Below, one piece after another: positions 55,366-64,000 of a DNA stretch of 64,000 bases. This stretch comes from Variovorax paradoxus EPS (GTDB taxonomy: Bacteria > Pseudomonadota > Gammaproteobacteria > Burkholderiales > Burkholderiaceae_C), in assembly GCF_000184745.1 (NCBI RefSeq), contig NC_014931.1, positions 1,302,001-1,366,000 of the forward strand, in the 5' to 3' direction. Every line of letters starts with the position of its first letter. The first letter of the stretch is position 1. The position numbers and the translations under genes are program-made. The notes under the pieces were generated by a model that saw only the letters and a program-made list of their open reading frames with translations, ran no database searches and was not told the DNA's origin.

Positions 55366-56857
55366 CGTCGCCGGTGCCGACCCATTGCACGTTCTGGCCG
55401 TCCGGCTTGAGCACCACGCGGTAGACGCCCTCGATGTCGTCCAGTTGATAGGCGAAGAGCAGGGCCTGCGTCAGGTCGAAGCTGCGCACGCGCACGCCGA
55501 ATTCAGTGTTCAGCAGGGCGGAGCGCGGATCCAGGTTCATGGAGCCCAGCAGCACCCATTGGCGGTCGACCAGCGCCAGCTTGGCGTGCAGCCGGCCGCG
55601 CGCCTTCTTGAGCAGGTCGCGGAACTGGCCGCTGCGGCGCAGCTGCTGCGTGCTTACCTCGTACAGGTTCACGCCCAGCTTGAGCATGTCGACGCGGTAG
55701 CGGTTGTAGTTGATGTTGACCAGCGGCTCGTCGCTGTCGGCCAGCGAGTTGGTGATGACCGTGATGTTGATCCCGTGCTCGCGTCCCATGCGGATACGCG
55801 CCATGCCCTCGTCGCCCGGGATGAAATAGGGCGAGATCACCACCACGTTCGACTGGGCGGTTGCCAGCATTTCATGGAAGCGCTGCGCCAGCGATTCGGC
55901 GGGGTGCGCCATGACGCCCAAAGCCTTGTTGGGGCTGTCGGCGGTGGCATGTGCTTCGGCGCGCATCCACTTGGCCTCGTCGATGTTCGCCAGTTGCGTG
56001 GCCAGCGGCGGGTCGCCCAACAGGTCGGTGGCGGCCAGCGGGTCGGGCGGCGGGGCGTAGCGCGGGGAGGTGTCGGCGTCGAAGGCGGACTTCAGTTCGT
56101 CGGCCGTGCGGCTGGTGCCGGCGACCCGCTGCAGTGGGTAGACGACGTCGCTGTTCCAGTAGGTGTCGAAAATCGCTGCCGACTCCCGAACCACCGGGCC
56201 GGCCATGAGCACTTCGAAGTCGATGAAGTTCGCGCTCTCGCTGCGCAGGAAATATTCGTCGGCGAGGTTGCGGCCGCCGGCGATGGCCATGGCGCCGTCG
56301 GCCACGAACAGCTTGTTGTGCATGCGGTGGTTGAGCCGCCGGAAATCGCCGAAGAACTCCAACCATCGGCCCGAGGAGTGGTCGCGCAGGTTGACGAAGG
56401 GGTTGAACAGGCGGACTTCGGCGTTGGGCTCGGCGGCCAGGCCCAGCAGAAGGCGGTCCATGCCGGTCGTGTAGAAATCGTCGAGCAAGAGGCGCACGCG
56501 CACCCCGCGCCGTGCCGCATCGCGCAGCTCCCGCAGCAGGAGCCGGCCGGTCTTGTCGTTGCCCAGCTGGTAGGTCTGCACGTCGAGCGAAGACTGGGCG
56601 CGCCGCATCAGCTCCAGCCGCGCATCGAGAGCGTAGGAGGCCTCGATCAGCGGCCGGAGGCTGGAGAGGCCGTCAGGCGGCGTGTTCAGGCTGATGGCGG
56701 CGCGGCCGAGCGCGGTGGCGGTGGAGGCTGCGATCGCCTCGGTCGGCGGTTCGGGTGTGCGCGGCGGGAGCCCGGCGCAGCCTGTCAATGCAAGGGCGAT
56801 CAGCAGCAGCACCGGTGCGCGCAACGCAGGAATCAGAAAGGCAATGAGCTTGTGCAT
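55268..56857 (-). CDS. Phospholipase D / cardiolipin synthase-like lipoprotein
   Basis: 529 residues. A lipoprotein signal ends in LTGC (Cys27) after a long hydrophobic stretch (PVLLLIALALTGC), so the protein is lipid-anchored. Two HKD catalytic motifs are complete: H180-K182-D187 (RMHNKLFVADG) and H424-K426-D431 (RLHAKLALVDR). This is the ClsC/YmdC-like group that uses phospholipids as substrate to form cardiolipin. ATG 56857 (GGCAGG before it) was chosen because the signal starts there; upstream codons are leader. It converges with the transcarbamylase-remnant region and overlaps its run-on frame. Confidence 0.88.
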   Translation of the reverse strand: MHKLIAFLIPALRAPVLLLIALALTGCAGLPPRTPEPPTEAIAASTATALGRAAISLNTPPDGLSSLRPLIEASYALDARLELMRRAQSSLDVQTYQLGNDKTGRLLLRELRDAARRGVRVRLLLDDFYTTGMDRLLLGLAAEPNAEVRLFNPFVNLRDHSSGRWLEFFGDFRRLNHRMHNKLFVADGAMAIAGGRNLADEYFLRSESANFIDFEVLMAGPVVRESAAIFDTYWNSDVVYPLQRVAGTSRTADELKSAFDADTSPRYAPPPDPLAATDLLGDPPLATQLANIDEAKWMRAEAHATADSPNKALGVMAHPAESLAQRFHEMLATAQSNVVVISPYFIPGDEGMARIRMGREHGINITVITNSLADSDEPLVNINYNRYRVDMLKLGVNLYEVSTQQLRRSGQFRDLLKKARGRLHAKLALVDRQWVLLGSMNLDPRSALLNTEFGVRVRSFDLTQALLFAYQLDDIEGVYRVVLKPDGQNVQWVGTGDVNNEVLDSEPDSSMLTRLQLLLFSWFVPTDQL

Positions 56858-56992
56858 GAGACCTGCCGGCACGGAGAAATGTGCCCGCGGCATCGTAGCC
56901 GCTCTGCCCCGCACCGAGGATGCAAATGCGCAACGCAACCCCCTTTGCCGCGCTTGGGGATTGGACAAATTGAGATTTTCTACCTACTAGAA

Positions 56993-57007
56993 TGAGAATG
57001 CTTCTTA
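56993..57007. promoter_or_regulatory. Candidate Fur box
   Basis: TGAGAAT-G-CTTCTTA matches the 7-1-7 Fur pattern (TGATAAT-n-ATTATCA) at ten or eleven of fourteen arm positions. It lies 36 bases before a siderophore receptor gene, the expected location. An AT-rich -10-like stretch follows. Confidence 0.5.
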
Positions 57008-57043
57008 ATTGACATTTGATAAACACTTTGGAGTGAGGCTGGA

Positions 57044-59131
57044 ATGAAGAGGATGTTGGCGCGGCGGAGAGCCGCCTCGGTGCTGGTGGGGTGCATGGCC
57101 GTTTACATGCAGCACCAGGTGTTGGCGCAGACGGGAGCCCAGGGTTCGCTGCCGGAAGTGAGGGTCGATGCGAATGCAGAAGCCGAAACCGCCACGACGC
57201 CCGTCATCGGCTATCGCGCGAAAAACGCCGTCACCGCCACCAAGACCGACACGCCATTGTCCGAAACGCCGCAATCCGTCACCGTCGTGACGCGCGACCA
57301 GATCGTCGATCAGGGCGCGAACAACCTGCAGGACGCGCTCAACTACGCCGCCGGTGTGCGCTCCGACGCCTACGGCCTCGACTCTCGGACCGACTCCGTG
57401 CGCGTGCGCGGCGCCTACCCCGACGTCTATCTCGACGGCCTGCGCCAAGCCTACGGCTACTACACCAGCACCACCCGCACCGACCCCTACACGCTGGAGC
57501 GGCTCGAAGTGCTGCGTGGCCCCTCGGGCATGCTGTTCGGCGCGGGCACGGCCGCGGGGGTGGTCAACATGGTCAGCAAGCGGCCGCTGCAGGAGGCCCA
57601 GCGCGAAGTGGGCGTGCAGTTCGGGAGCTTCGGCCGCAAGCAGATCCAGGCGGACCTGACCGGTCCGCTCAATGCCGACGGTTCACTCTCGTACCGGTTG
57701 ATCGCCTTGCAGCGCAAGTCCGACACGCAGGTCGACTACGTGCCTGACGACCGCAGCCTGATCGCCCCCTCGCTCACCTGGCGGCCCAGCGCGGCGACCT
57801 CGCTCACGCTGCAAGGCCTGTGGCAAAAGGACAAGAGCGGCAGCAGCTCGCAGTTCCTGCCGTGGGAGGGCACGCTGCTGCCGAACCCCAACGGGCGGCT
57901 GCCGGGTAGCCGCTTCATCGGCGAGCCGGGCGATTTCTACAACAGCGAGCGCAAGACCTTCGGCTGGCTGTTCGAGCACAAGTTCAACGACAGCTGGACC
58001 GTGCGGCAGAACTTCCGCTACGCCCAGAACGAAAACGCCAACCAGTACCACTATGGCGCCGCGTTCAGCGGGTTCGACAGCTGGTCCAGCGATCCGATCT
58101 TCAAGCGCGTGCTGGGCCGCTACTTCGACAACCAGTTGACGCTCAACCGCACCCAGACGCTGGACAACCACGTCGAGGGCCATTTCCAGACCGGCGCCCT
58201 CAAGCACACGCTGCTGGTGGGAGCGGACTTCGCGCGCCAGCGCGAGAACGTCTGGAGCGGCACCAATGTCGACACCATCGACGTCTACGCGCCGGTCTAT
58301 GGCCACCGCGACGTGCCCGACGCCACCGCGCTGCCGCGCACGCGCCAGCGCCAGACGGGCATCTACCTGCAGGACCAGATCAAGCTGGACAACTGGATCT
58401 TCGTGGCGGGCCTGCGCCACGACCGGGCTTCCTCCAGCGCCGTCGGCAGCGAAGAGCAGAAGAGCAGCGCCACCACCAAGCGCCTGGGCGTGATGTACGC
58501 GTCGCCTTCGGGCTGGTCGCCGTATGTGAGCTACAGCGAGTCGTTCACGCCGCAGTCGCCGCGCCAAGGGCGCATCTTCACGCCACTGCGCGGCGAACAG
58601 TGGGAAGTGGGCGTGAAATACGAGCCCAAGGATCGTGCCTTGGCCTTCAGCGCTGCGGTGTACGACCTGCGTGAGAAGAACCAGGTCGTCGAAGAGCAGC
58701 CGAACGTGTTCTCGCAGCGCGGTCTCACCAAGACCAAGGGTGTGGAGCTCGAAGCCAAGGGCTCGATCGGCCGCGACCTCGACCTGATCGCCCACTACAA
58801 CTACATCGATGCCGACGCACTGATCGAAGGCCTGCCCAAGCATCAGGCGAGTGTCTGGGCCAAATACAGGTTCTCCATTGGCGAAATGAGCGGCTTCTCG
58901 GCCGGCGCCGGCGTGCGCGCGATGAGCTCGTTCCGCGACGGCGTGGGCCCGCGCATTCCGGGCGTTGTGCTGGCCGACCTGGTGTTCGCCTACGACACCG
59001 CGAACTGGCGCTATGCGCTCAACATCAACAACGTGACGGACAAGAAGTACTTCTCTACCTGCCTGTCGCGCGGCGATTGCTGGTACGGTTCGCGCCGCAA
59101 CATCGTCGCGAGCGCCACCTACCGCTTCTAG
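57044..59131 (+). CDS. TonB-dependent siderophore receptor
   Basis: Outer-membrane receptor of 695 residues importing ferric siderophores with TonB energy. A signal peptide (about 28 residues, RRRAASVLVGCMAVYMQ...) is followed by the plug domain (ATKTDTPLSETPQSVTVVTR, DALNYAAGVRSDAYGLDSRT, LEVLRGPSGMLFGAGTAAGV), then a 22-strand barrel and the terminal aromatic residue (ATYRF). The TPLSETPQSVTVV plug start is shared with FhuA/FpvA-like receptors. The PepSY protein and small membrane protein follow on the same strand; a Fur box candidate precedes it. Confidence 0.92.
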   Translation: MKRMLARRRAASVLVGCMAVYMQHQVLAQTGAQGSLPEVRVDANAEAETATTPVIGYRAKNAVTATKTDTPLSETPQSVTVVTRDQIVDQGANNLQDALNYAAGVRSDAYGLDSRTDSVRVRGAYPDVYLDGLRQAYGYYTSTTRTDPYTLERLEVLRGPSGMLFGAGTAAGVVNMVSKRPLQEAQREVGVQFGSFGRKQIQADLTGPLNADGSLSYRLIALQRKSDTQVDYVPDDRSLIAPSLTWRPSAATSLTLQGLWQKDKSGSSSQFLPWEGTLLPNPNGRLPGSRFIGEPGDFYNSERKTFGWLFEHKFNDSWTVRQNFRYAQNENANQYHYGAAFSGFDSWSSDPIFKRVLGRYFDNQLTLNRTQTLDNHVEGHFQTGALKHTLLVGADFARQRENVWSGTNVDTIDVYAPVYGHRDVPDATALPRTRQRQTGIYLQDQIKLDNWIFVAGLRHDRASSSAVGSEEQKSSATTKRLGVMYASPSGWSPYVSYSESFTPQSPRQGRIFTPLRGEQWEVGVKYEPKDRALAFSAAVYDLREKNQVVEEQPNVFSQRGLTKTKGVELEAKGSIGRDLDLIAHYNYIDADALIEGLPKHQASVWAKYRFSIGEMSGFSAGAGVRAMSSFRDGVGPRIPGVVLADLVFAYDTANWRYALNINNVTDKKYFSTCLSRGDCWYGSRRNIVASATYRF

Positions 59132-59163
59132 ACTCCGCCTTCAACCCACACAGCCGCAACGAC

Positions 59164-60375
59164 ATGAACAGCCGAAAGATCAAGACCTGGGCCTGGGTGC
59201 ACAAGTGGAGCAGCCTCGTGTGCACGGTGTTCATGCTGCTCCTGTGCATCACCGGGCTGCCGCTCATCTTTCATCACGAGATCGGCCACCTGCTGGGCAC
59301 CGAGGTCGAGGCGCCGAAGATGCCGGCCAACACGCCGCGCATCAGCCTGGACAAGGTGCTGGACATCGCCAAGGCAAAGCATCCCGACCGCGTGGTGCAG
59401 TTCGCCTCGCAGCCCGAGGACGACGACGGCCTGTGGTTCGTCACGCTCACGCCCACGCCCGCGCCCACGGAAGACTTCAAGTCGGTCGCGGTCGACGCGC
59501 GCACGGGCGTCGTGCTCGCGCAGCCGAAGTTCGACGAAGGCTTCATGTACGTGATGTTCAAGCTGCACGTCGACCTCTTCGCGGGGCTTCCCGGCAAGCT
59601 GTTCCTGGGCTTCATGGGTCTCTTGCTGCTGGTGGCCATCGTCTCGGGCGTGGTGCTGTATGCGCCCTTCATGCGCAAGCTCGACTTCGGCACCGTGCGG
59701 CGCGAGAAGCGCCCGCGTCTGAAGTGGCTCGACCTGCACAACCTGTTGGGCATCGTCACGCTGGTGTGGCTGTTCGTGGTGGGCTCCACCGGCATGATCA
59801 ACACGTGGGCCGACCTGGTCATCAAGTACTGGCAGTACGACCAGCTCAGCACCTTGCTCGCGCCCTACAAGGACCAGCCAACGGTGGGGGTGGCTGAGCG
59901 CGGCTCGGTACAGCGCTCGATGGACGAGGCCATGCAGCGCGCGCCCGACACGAAGCTGTCGTTCATCGCCTTCCCCGGCACCGCGTTCTCGAGCCCGCAC
60001 CACACGACCTTCTTCCTGCGCGGCAACGAGCCCTTCACTTCGAAGCTGCTGCAGCCGGTGCTGGTCGATGCCAAGACCACGGAGGTAACTGCGGCGCCCA
60101 AGATGCCGTGGTACCTCACGGCGTTGCTCGTATCGCAGCCGCTGCACTTCGGCGACTACGGCGGCATGCCGATGCAGATCCTCTGGGCCTTGCTCGACAT
60201 CGCGACGATCATCGTGCTGGGCAGCGGGCTCTACCTTTGGCTCAAGCGCGGCAAGACCGTGCCGGCCAGAACAGCCTCGAACGCGCCGGCGGCTTCGCCT
60301 GGCTCGGAGCGCGCGCCGCCCAAGGCATCGGGCGCGCAGCCCGACCTGGCACCGGCCATGAAGGTGCAGGCATGA
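59164..60375 (+). CDS. PepSY-associated transmembrane protein (siderophore reductase type)
   Basis: 403 residues, inner membrane. It starts KTWAWVHKWSSLVCTVFMLL, has further helices near 150-170 (FLGFMGLLLLVAIVSGVVLY), 190-210 (HNLLGIVTLVWLFVVGSTGM) and 350-370, and PepSY-like periplasmic segments between. His residues at the helix ends (VHKWSS, LHVDLF, LHNLLG) could hold haem. Proteins of this kind (FhuF-independent, PiuB/FoxB-like) reduce Fe(III)-siderophores at the inner membrane. ATG 59164 is 32 bases after the receptor stop. Confidence 0.83.
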   Translation: MNSRKIKTWAWVHKWSSLVCTVFMLLLCITGLPLIFHHEIGHLLGTEVEAPKMPANTPRISLDKVLDIAKAKHPDRVVQFASQPEDDDGLWFVTLTPTPAPTEDFKSVAVDARTGVVLAQPKFDEGFMYVMFKLHVDLFAGLPGKLFLGFMGLLLLVAIVSGVVLYAPFMRKLDFGTVRREKRPRLKWLDLHNLLGIVTLVWLFVVGSTGMINTWADLVIKYWQYDQLSTLLAPYKDQPTVGVAERGSVQRSMDEAMQRAPDTKLSFIAFPGTAFSSPHHTTFFLRGNEPFTSKLLQPVLVDAKTTEVTAAPKMPWYLTALLVSQPLHFGDYGGMPMQILWALLDIATIIVLGSGLYLWLKRGKTVPARTASNAPAASPGSERAPPKASGAQPDLAPAMKVQA

Positions 60376-60575
60376 CAACGCACCACAAGACGCCGCATCA
60401 GTCGTTCTGGCGCATGTGGGGATGGCCGATCGTGCTCGGTGTGCTGACGACCATCGGCCTGATCTCCGCGCTGTTCAGCGACGGCGGCTTCGGCGACATG
60501 CTGGCCTGGGTCGCACTCGGCATTCCGGTCGTCGTGTGCGCCTGGTACGGTTGGCGCCGCGCGCCGGCGGACTGA
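60372..60575 (+). CDS. Small two-helix membrane protein
   Basis: 67 residues, start overlapping the PepSY gene stop by 4 bp. A His-rich N-terminus (MTTHHKTPHQSFWRMWG) is followed by two hydrophobic helices (WPIVLGVLTTIGLISALFS and MLAWVALGIPVVVCAWYGW). Small proteins of this sort are often found after PepSY/TonB-receptor genes and are unnamed. Translation coupling suggests it works with the PepSY protein. Confidence 0.75.
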   Translation: MTTHHKTPHQSFWRMWGWPIVLGVLTTIGLISALFSDGGFGDMLAWVALGIPVVVCAWYGWRRAPAD

Positions 60576-60632
60576 CTTCGCCGGTTCCGTTGCCCGGCGC
60601 CGGTCGGGTTCCCGCTAGGCGGAGCGCTCGCC

Positions 60633-60653
60633 GCACCGACGCAGAATCGGTGC
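60633..60653 (+). promoter_or_regulatory. Hairpin abutting the second TonB receptor start codon
   Basis: Perfect 7-bp stem GCACCGA / TCGGTGC with a seven-base loop. Its last base is separated from the ATG at 60655 by a single A. No Shine-Dalgarno is visible close to the start, so the structure covers the usual ribosome-binding space and may control translation. The 79-bp gap from 60576 otherwise contains no gene. Confidence 0.5.
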
Positions 60654-60654
60654 A

Positions 60655-62790
60655 ATGACCGCTGCATTCGCCACCACCTTTCGCCTGTTGATCCTGGGCA
60701 TTCCCTTCGCCGCTCACGCCCAGCAGAAGGAGCTTCCAGCCGAAACGGCGAAGGGCCAGTTGCGGGAGGTCACCGTCTCCACGCCGCGCGGAGAGGTGGC
60801 ACCCTTCAACGTCCCAGGCTCGGTCGACCGCATCGATGGTGCGGAGATGCGCGACAGCCGCCTGCAGGTCAATCTCTCCGAAAGCCTCGGCGCCGTGCCG
60901 GGGCTGCAGGTGCAGAACCGGCTGAACTACGCGCAGGACCTGCAACTGTCGATCCGCGGCTTCGGCGCGCGCTCGACCTTCGGCGTGCGCGGCGTGCGGC
61001 TCTACGTCGATGGCATTCCGGCCACCTTGCCCGACGGGCAAGGGCAGACGTCGAACATCGACATCGGCTCGGTTGATCGCGTGGAGGTGTTGCGCGGGCC
61101 GTTCTCGGCGCTCTATGGCAACTCATCGGGCGGCGTGGTGCAAGCCTTCACTGCATCGGGGGAAGGCGCGCCGCGTCTTTCCTATTCCGCGGCCGGCGGC
61201 AGCTTCGGCACCTGGCGGCAGTCGATGCAGATCAGCGGCTCGCAGAGCGCGGTCGACTACCTGCTGGGCGCGAGCCGCTTCCACACCGACGGATGGCGCG
61301 AGCACAGTGCCGCGCGGCGCGACATCGCCAACGGCAAGCTGGGCATTGCGCTGGACAACGGCGACAAGCTCACGCTCGTGCTCAACAGCGTGCGCATCGA
61401 CGCGCAGGATCCGCTGGGCCTGACCGCCGACCAGTACGCGCGAGCGCCCCGCAGCGCGCCGCTCGCGACGCAGTACGACACGCGCAAGACGGTCGAACAG
61501 ACGCAGCTCGGTCTGCTCTACGAACGGCGCATCGACGCGACGCAGGGCTTGCGTCTCATGGTCTACGGCGGCGAGCGCAAGACGACGCAGTACCAGTCGA
61601 TCCCGCCCTCGGCGCAGCAGAACCCGCTGCATGCGGGCGGCGTGATCGATCTCTCGCGGCAGTACGGCGGCGTCGATGTGCGCTGGACCGCCGCGCTGCA
61701 ACTGGCCGACCGGCCGCTCGATGTGGTGGCGGGTCTCGGCTACGACAGCCTGCGCGAACGCCGCCGCGGCTACGAGAACTACCTCGGCAGCGTCGCGAAC
61801 CCGGTGCTCGGCGTGCAGGGGCGCCTGCGCCGCAGCGAGCGCAACGAGGTCTGGAACCTCGACCCCTACGCGCAGGCCACCTGGCGCTTCACCGAGCGCT
61901 GGACGCTCGAGGCCGGCGTGCGCCGCAGCAGCGTGCACTTCGCATCGAACGACCGCTACATCGTGGGCGCGAACCGCGACGACAGCGGCACCGCGCGCTA
62001 CAGCAAGACGCTGCCGGTGGCGTCGCTGCGCTATCAGGCGACGCCAGACCTCGCGCTCTACGGCTCCATCGGCCGCGGGTTCGAGACGCCGACGCTCAAC
62101 GAACTCTCGTACCGCTCGGGCGGCGCAAGCGGCCTCAACTTCGCGCTGCGGCCATCGGTGAACGACAGCATCGAGGTGGGCGCGAAGGCGCGGCTCGCCG
62201 GCGGGCTGCTGACGTCGGCGCTGTTCCAGACGCGCACGCGCGACGAGATCGTGACCGACACCAACGTCGGCGGCCGCGCGACCTTCCAGAACGCGGGGCG
62301 CACACGGCGCAACGGCTTCGAACTCGGCTGGCAGCACGAGACGTCGAACCACTGGCGCACGCAGTTGGCCTATACGTGGCTCGATGCGACGTACCGCGAT
62401 GCCTTCTGCTCGCCGTCGCCCTGTGCGGCAGCCAACACGGTGGCGGGCGGCAACCGCATTCCGGGCATCGCGCGGCAGTCGCTGTTCGCATCGCTGGGCT
62501 GGGTGCCGCCCGAGGGTTGGCGCGCCGGTGTCGAGATGCGCGCGCTCGGGCGTATCCAGGCGAACGACGTCAACACCGCGAGCGCGCCGGGCTATGCCGT
62601 CGCGGCGCTGTATGCGGGCTATCTGAGGAAATGGGAGCGTTGGGAGTTCAACGCCTTCGCGCGTGTCGACAACCTGTTCGACCGGCGCTACGTGGGCTCG
62701 GTCATCGTCAACGAAGGCAATGCGCGCTATTACGAGCCCGCGCCGGGCCGTAACTGGACGGTGGGCCTGAGCGGTGCGTACCGCTTCTGA
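60655..62790 (+). CDS. TonB-dependent receptor
   Basis: Outer-membrane receptor of 711 residues. The signal peptide (TAAFATTFRLLILGIPFAAH) is cleaved after AHAQ. The plug domain shows LREVTVSTPRGEVAPFNVPG, SLGAVPGLQVQNRLNYAQDL, IRGFGARSTFGVRGVRLYVD and VEVLRGPFSALYGNSSGGVV; the barrel ends with Phe (GLSGAYRF). The pattern is that of FecA/BtuB-like receptors for iron chelates or other metal complexes; the ligand cannot be named. It is downstream of the PepSY unit, 79 bp away, and convergent with metK (25 bp). Confidence 0.88.
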   Translation: MTAAFATTFRLLILGIPFAAHAQQKELPAETAKGQLREVTVSTPRGEVAPFNVPGSVDRIDGAEMRDSRLQVNLSESLGAVPGLQVQNRLNYAQDLQLSIRGFGARSTFGVRGVRLYVDGIPATLPDGQGQTSNIDIGSVDRVEVLRGPFSALYGNSSGGVVQAFTASGEGAPRLSYSAAGGSFGTWRQSMQISGSQSAVDYLLGASRFHTDGWREHSAARRDIANGKLGIALDNGDKLTLVLNSVRIDAQDPLGLTADQYARAPRSAPLATQYDTRKTVEQTQLGLLYERRIDATQGLRLMVYGGERKTTQYQSIPPSAQQNPLHAGGVIDLSRQYGGVDVRWTAALQLADRPLDVVAGLGYDSLRERRRGYENYLGSVANPVLGVQGRLRRSERNEVWNLDPYAQATWRFTERWTLEAGVRRSSVHFASNDRYIVGANRDDSGTARYSKTLPVASLRYQATPDLALYGSIGRGFETPTLNELSYRSGGASGLNFALRPSVNDSIEVGAKARLAGGLLTSALFQTRTRDEIVTDTNVGGRATFQNAGRTRRNGFELGWQHETSNHWRTQLAYTWLDATYRDAFCSPSPCAAANTVAGGNRIPGIARQSLFASLGWVPPEGWRAGVEMRALGRIQANDVNTASAPGYAVAALYAGYLRKWERWEFNAFARVDNLFDRRYVGSVIVNEGNARYYEPAPGRNWTVGLSGAYRF

Positions 62791-62815
62791 TGACCCACCG
62801 TCTTTTTCTATCTAC

Positions 62816-64000
62816 TTACTTGAGGCCGGCTGCTGCGCGCAGTGCGGGCGCTTGCGTCGTCGCTTCCCAGGTGAACTCGGGCTCTTCGCGGCCGAAGTGG
62901 CCGTAGGCGGCGGTCTTCTGGTAGATCGGGCGCAGCAGGTCGAGCATCTGGATGATGCCCTTCGGGCGCAGGTCGAAATGCTCGCGCACGAGTTCGGCGA
63001 TCTTCTCGTCCGAGATCACGCCCGTGCCTTCGGTGTAGACCGTGATGTTCATCGGCTGCGCCACGCCGATCGCGTAGGCCACCTGGATCTGGCACTGGCG
63101 CGCAAGGCCCGCGGCCACGATGTTCTTGGCCACGTAGCGCGCGGCGTAGGCGGCCGAGCGGTCGACCTTCGACGGGTCCTTGCCCGAGAACGCGCCGCCG
63201 CCGTGCGGGCAGGCGCCGCCGTAGGTGTCCACGATGATCTTGCGGCCGGTGAGGCCGCAGTCGCCCTGCGGGCCGCCGATGACGAAGCGGCCGGTCGGGT
63301 TGATCAGGTAGCGCGTGTTCTGCAGCCATTCCTTCGGCAGCACGGGCTTGATGATCTCTTCGATGATGGCTTCGTTGAACGAGGCCTTCATCTTGGTCGA
63401 GGTCTCGCTCTGGTCGGGACTGTGCTGAGTGGAGAGCACCACGGTGTCGATGCTGTGGGGCTTGCCGTCGACATAGCGCATCGTGACCTGGCTCTTGGCG
63501 TCAGGGCGCAGGAACGGCAGGCGGCCGTCCTTGCGCAGCTGGGCCTGGCGCTCCACGAGGCGGTGCGCGTAGTAGATCGGCGCGGGCATCAGCTCGGGCG
63601 TTTCGTCGCAGGCGTAGCCGAACATCAGGCCCTGGTCGCCGGCACCGGTATTCAGGTGGTCGTCGGAGGCGTGGTCCACGCCCTGGGCGATGTCGTTGGA
63701 CTGCTTGTCGTAGCAGACCATCACCGCGCAGCCCTTGTAGTCGATGCCGTACTCGGTGTTGTCGTAACCGATGCGCTTGATGGTGTCGCGCGCGACCTGG
63801 ATGTAGTCGACGTGCGCGTTGGTGGTGATTTCGCCGGCGAGCACCACGAGGCCGGTGTTGGTCAGCGTCTCGGCGGCCACGCGGCTGCGGGGGTCCTGCT
63901 CGAAGATCGCGTCCAGGATGGCGTCCGAAATCTGGTCGGCAACCTTGTCGGGGTGGCCTTCGGAAACGGATTCGGAAGTGAAGAGGAAGTCGTTCGCCAT
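62816..64000 (-). CDS. metK: S-adenosylmethionine synthase
   Basis: Makes S-adenosylmethionine from ATP and methionine; cytoplasmic tetramer. It is 394 residues and complete: the ATG is the last codon of the window. Signatures: [20 protein letters not shown] (ATP/metal site), [16 protein letters not shown], the P-loop-like [15 protein letters not shown], and [20 protein letters not shown]. Its upstream region, where an S-adenosylmethionine-sensing element could sit, is outside the window. Confidence 0.98.
   Translation of the reverse strand: MANDFLFTSESVSEGHPDKVADQISDAILDAIFEQDPRSRVAAETLTNTGLVVLAGEITTNAHVDYIQVARDTIKRIGYDNTEYGIDYKGCAVMVCYDKQSNDIAQGVDHASDDHLNTGAGDQGLMFGYACDETPELMPAPIYYAHRLVERQAQLRKDGRLPFLRPDAKSQVTMRYVDGKPHSIDTVVLSTQHSPDQSETSTKMKASFNEAIIEEIIKPVLPKEWLQNTRYLINPTGRFVIGGPQGDCGLTGRKIIVDTYGGACPHGGGAFSGKDPSKVDRSAAYAARYVAKNIVAAGLARQCQIQVAYAIGVAQPMNITVYTEGTGVISDEKIAELVREHFDLRPKGIIQMLDLLRPIYQKTAAYGHFGREEPEFTWEATTQAPALRAAAGLK

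Noticed and set aside
60576..60654. Cobalamin-type riboswitch before the second TonB receptor
   Set aside because: The gap is only 79 bases and lacks the conserved B12-box (GCCACTG); only a simple hairpin is seen.
62816..64000. metK as a partial gene at the window edge
   Set aside because: The ATG is exactly the last codon and the length of 394 residues is normal, so the coding region is complete.

Overview
The window is high-GC, gene-dense chromosomal DNA from a betaproteobacterium, most likely a member of the Comamonadaceae close to Variovorax. The pointers are a Bug-type solute receptor, paired gram-negative trimeric porins with very similar signal peptides, a split gspC / gspG-D secretion locus, a polyol ABC cluster of the SmoEFGK/MtlEFGK type, and the general codon usage. 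This placement is an inference from gene content, not from a marker-gene comparison. I find no rRNA, tRNA, CRISPR array, prophage or insertion sequence.

Layout. 1-7954: type II secretion genes gspG-H-I-J-K and gspL-M-N-D on the minus strand (gspD runs off the left edge), with gspC divergent. 8021-10815: ilvA and a divergent, degenerate tyrosine recombinase. 10901-15069: two closely related porins in opposite orientation flanking osmC and coq7; the left porin has lost its start codon, its signal-peptide start and its leader. 15263-24200: a peptide ABC transporter operon that includes an M20 amidohydrolase and ends with an unexpected glycosyltransferase. 24280-25215: a Tat-exported extradiol-type dioxygenase. 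25220-35247: central carbon genes (zwf, tal, pgi) interleaved with an iron-type ABC transporter, a HAD phosphatase and a lipocalin. 35252-38378: a PdxA-like dehydrogenase, a Bug receptor and a divergent LysR regulator. 38568-49270: a ten-gene polyol catabolic cluster (ABC transporter, mannitol-type dehydrogenase, SDR, small transaldolase, fructokinase, AraC regulator, xylulokinase). 49452-51480: groES-groEL with a CIRCE operator. 51744-55365: an amidase/carbamoylase, a LysR regulator and a truncated transcarbamylase fused to the remnant of a TauE/SafE transporter. 55268-62790: a phospholipase-D lipoprotein and two TonB receptors with a PepSY reductase-like protein. 62816-64000: metK, complete to the last base.

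How the parts work together. The polyol cluster is a self-contained import and catabolism route: mannitol, sorbitol or arabitol enter through the ABC system, the two dehydrogenases give fructose or xylulose, and the two kinases deliver these to the pathway served by tal, pgi and zwf. The TonB receptor, PepSY protein and 67-residue membrane protein form an iron uptake unit with a plausible Fur box.

The most unusual structures are the start-less porin lying in inverted orientation to its intact twin, with 79 identical bases at the 5' ends, which could let the intervening segment invert and exchange the expressed porin; and the transcarbamylase/TauE deletion junction near base 54910. I did not find a recognisable undescribed defence or biosynthetic system.
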